A stretch of 6,166 nucleotides of DNA from Deltaproteobacteria bacterium (GTDB lineage Bacteria; Desulfobacterota; Desulfarculia; Adiutricales; Adiutricaceae), in assembly GCA_031279525.1 (NCBI GenBank), contig JAITIH010000027.1, positions 1 through 6,166 of the forward strand, in the 5' to 3' direction. Numbering within the stretch: the stretch's first letter is position 1; every line of letters starts with the position of its first letter. Of the stretch, positions 5,296 through 6,166 are shown one piece after another. The position numbers and the translations under genes were made by a program. A model generated the notes under the pieces. That model was not told the DNA's origin and made no database searches. It saw only the letters and a program-made list of their open reading frames with translations.

Positions 5296-6166
5296 ATGGC
5301 CCGGTCGGGCGACGGATTAAGGCGGCTAATCGCCGGCCAAAGGCGGGCCAAACCTCGGAAGATCGCCGAGCCCAGGTCGGCCGCGAGCTTAATTGGGCGC
5401 CGTAGGGCCCCGGAGCGGCCCGCCAAAAGGCCCTTTGGCCTTTTTCTGAAAAAGGCCCGCCCCGGCCCTGGCCCTAGCCCGCCGGTCGTAGGGCTTAGCC
5501 TTGCGGCCCTGGCCTTAAGAGGGGCTAAACTTGCGGCTTTTGGGATTTTAGGCTTTGGGGTTTTAGCGGCCTTGACCGCGATCTTATTGGGCGGCTACTT
5601 GTACTTTTCCAAATCCGACCATTTCGCGGTCCGGCGTCTAAAGATCACCGGCCTTGGCCGTTTGACCATGGAAGAGGCCGTCAAAGCCGCCGGCCTGGAT
5701 CGGCCGGTCAATAACCTCGCCTTTAAGGCTAGGGCCGCGGCCGATAGCTTAGCCAGCCTGCCTTGGGTGGAGGAGGCCCACGTCAGTCGGATCTTGCCCG
5801 ACGGGCTTTTGGTGGAGGTGACCGAGTACAAGCCCAAAGCCCTAGTCAGCCTAGATCAGCTTTATTACCTAGACGAAAAGGGCCGGGCCTTTAAAAAACT
5901 AGACCCTGGGGAGAACCCGGATTTGCCCATAATCACCGGCTTTTCCTTAGACGAGCTGATCTCCGGGGGACCCTTGACCAAGGAGGGCCTAAACGAGTGC
6001 TTCCAACTGATGGACGTCTTAGCCGAGCGGACCGACGACTTTCGGCTGGATAGCGTCTCCGAGCTCAATTACGACCACGACTTGGGCTTGACCGTCTTCA
6101 CCCGGCGCTCCGGCTTGCGCCTTAGGGTCGGGTTTGGCTCTTATGGGGAAAAATTTCGCCGCCTAG
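5296..6166 (+). CDS. ftsQ: Cell division protein FtsQ, 5' part
   Basis: The frame is open from ATG 5296 to the window edge: 290 residues with no stop, so the C-terminus is missing. FtsQ is a bitopic inner-membrane protein that links early divisome parts to FtsB/FtsL and FtsW-PBP3. Seen here are a basic, Pro-rich cytoplasmic tail (1-75, 19 Arg/Lys against 3 Asp/Glu), a transmembrane helix (about 79-104), a POTRA domain from FAVRRLKITGLGRLT (110-124) to the LPWVEEAHVSRILPDGLLVEV stretch (155-175), and the start of the beta domain with YYLDEKGRAFKKL (191-203) and LPIITGF (210-216). Identity rests on this architecture and on its place after murB, since FtsQ diverges greatly in sequence. The tail is long for the family but is supported by the strong ribosome-binding site. 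Codons 44-54 contain overlapping inverted repeats. Confidence 0.9.
   Translation, partial: MARSGDGLRRLIAGQRRAKPRKIAEPRSAASLIGRRRAPERPAKRPFGLFLKKARPGPGPSPPVVGLSLAALALRGAKLAAFGILGFGVLAALTAILLGGYLYFSKSDHFAVRRLKITGLGRLTMEEAVKAAGLDRPVNNLAFKARAAADSLASLPWVEEAHVSRILPDGLLVEVTEYKPKALVSLDQLYYLDEKGRAFKKLDPGENPDLPIITGFSLDELISGGPLTKEGLNECFQLMDVLAERTDDFRLDSVSELNYDHDLGLTVFTRRSGLRLRVGFGSYGEKFRRL
5425..5457 (+). repeat. Two mutually exclusive inverted repeats inside ftsQ
   Basis: Three arms lie in a row: AAAAGGCC (5425-5432), GGCCTTTTT (5437-5445) and AAAAAGGCC (5449-5457). The middle arm can pair with the first (8 bp, loop CTTT) or with the third (9 bp, loop CTG), but not both. The first pairing followed by T's has the outline of a small intrinsic terminator, though its GC core is only four pairs. 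The site encodes the basic tail just before the FtsQ membrane helix. Confidence 0.6.

Overview
The window is a stretch of the division and cell wall (dcw) cluster, all on the + strand: murD (3' part only), ftsW, murG, murC, murB and ftsQ (5' part only, still open at the right edge). The genes are clearly GC-rich, about two thirds G+C in the stretches I counted. Gene order, the absence of ddl between murB and ftsQ, and a bitopic FtsQ with a POTRA domain point to a Gram-negative, delta-proteobacterial/Desulfobacterota-like organism. That placement is an inference from order and sequence feel, not a database result. The codon use is odd for such a genome: leucine is often TTA or CTA.

Layout. Positions 1-372 hold the C-terminal domain of MurD. 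Positions 373-406 are a perfect 17-bp tandem duplication that copied the ftsW ribosome-binding site and start codon, leaving a six-codon mini-ORF overlapping the real start. ftsW (402-1559) and murG (1556-2644) overlap by four bases (GTGA). murC follows 28 bp later (2673-4118, GTG start). The 240 bp between murC and murB is the only real gap: eight units of a degenerate ~14-bp tandem repeat (4122-4234), then an AT-rich stretch (about 34% GC) with a palindrome, which probably carries the murB promoter. murB (4359-5282) is followed 13 bp later by ftsQ (5296 to the edge), which has a strong Shine-Dalgarno sequence.

How the genes work together. MurC, MurB and MurD carry out cytoplasmic steps of UDP-MurNAc-pentapeptide synthesis: reduction to UDP-MurNAc, then addition of L-Ala and D-Glu. 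MurG adds GlcNAc to lipid I to make lipid II. FtsW polymerises lipid II at the septum with its cognate PBP, and FtsQ scaffolds the divisome around it.

I see no new multi-gene system here. The genes are ordinary core genes with intact signature motifs. The points worth a second look are non-coding or cis-acting: the duplicated ftsW start region, the repeat array plus AT-rich island between murC and murB, mutually exclusive inverted repeats early in ftsQ and at the murG/murC junction, G-tracts in murC, a cysteine at the expected catalytic serine of MurB, and the leucine codon bias.
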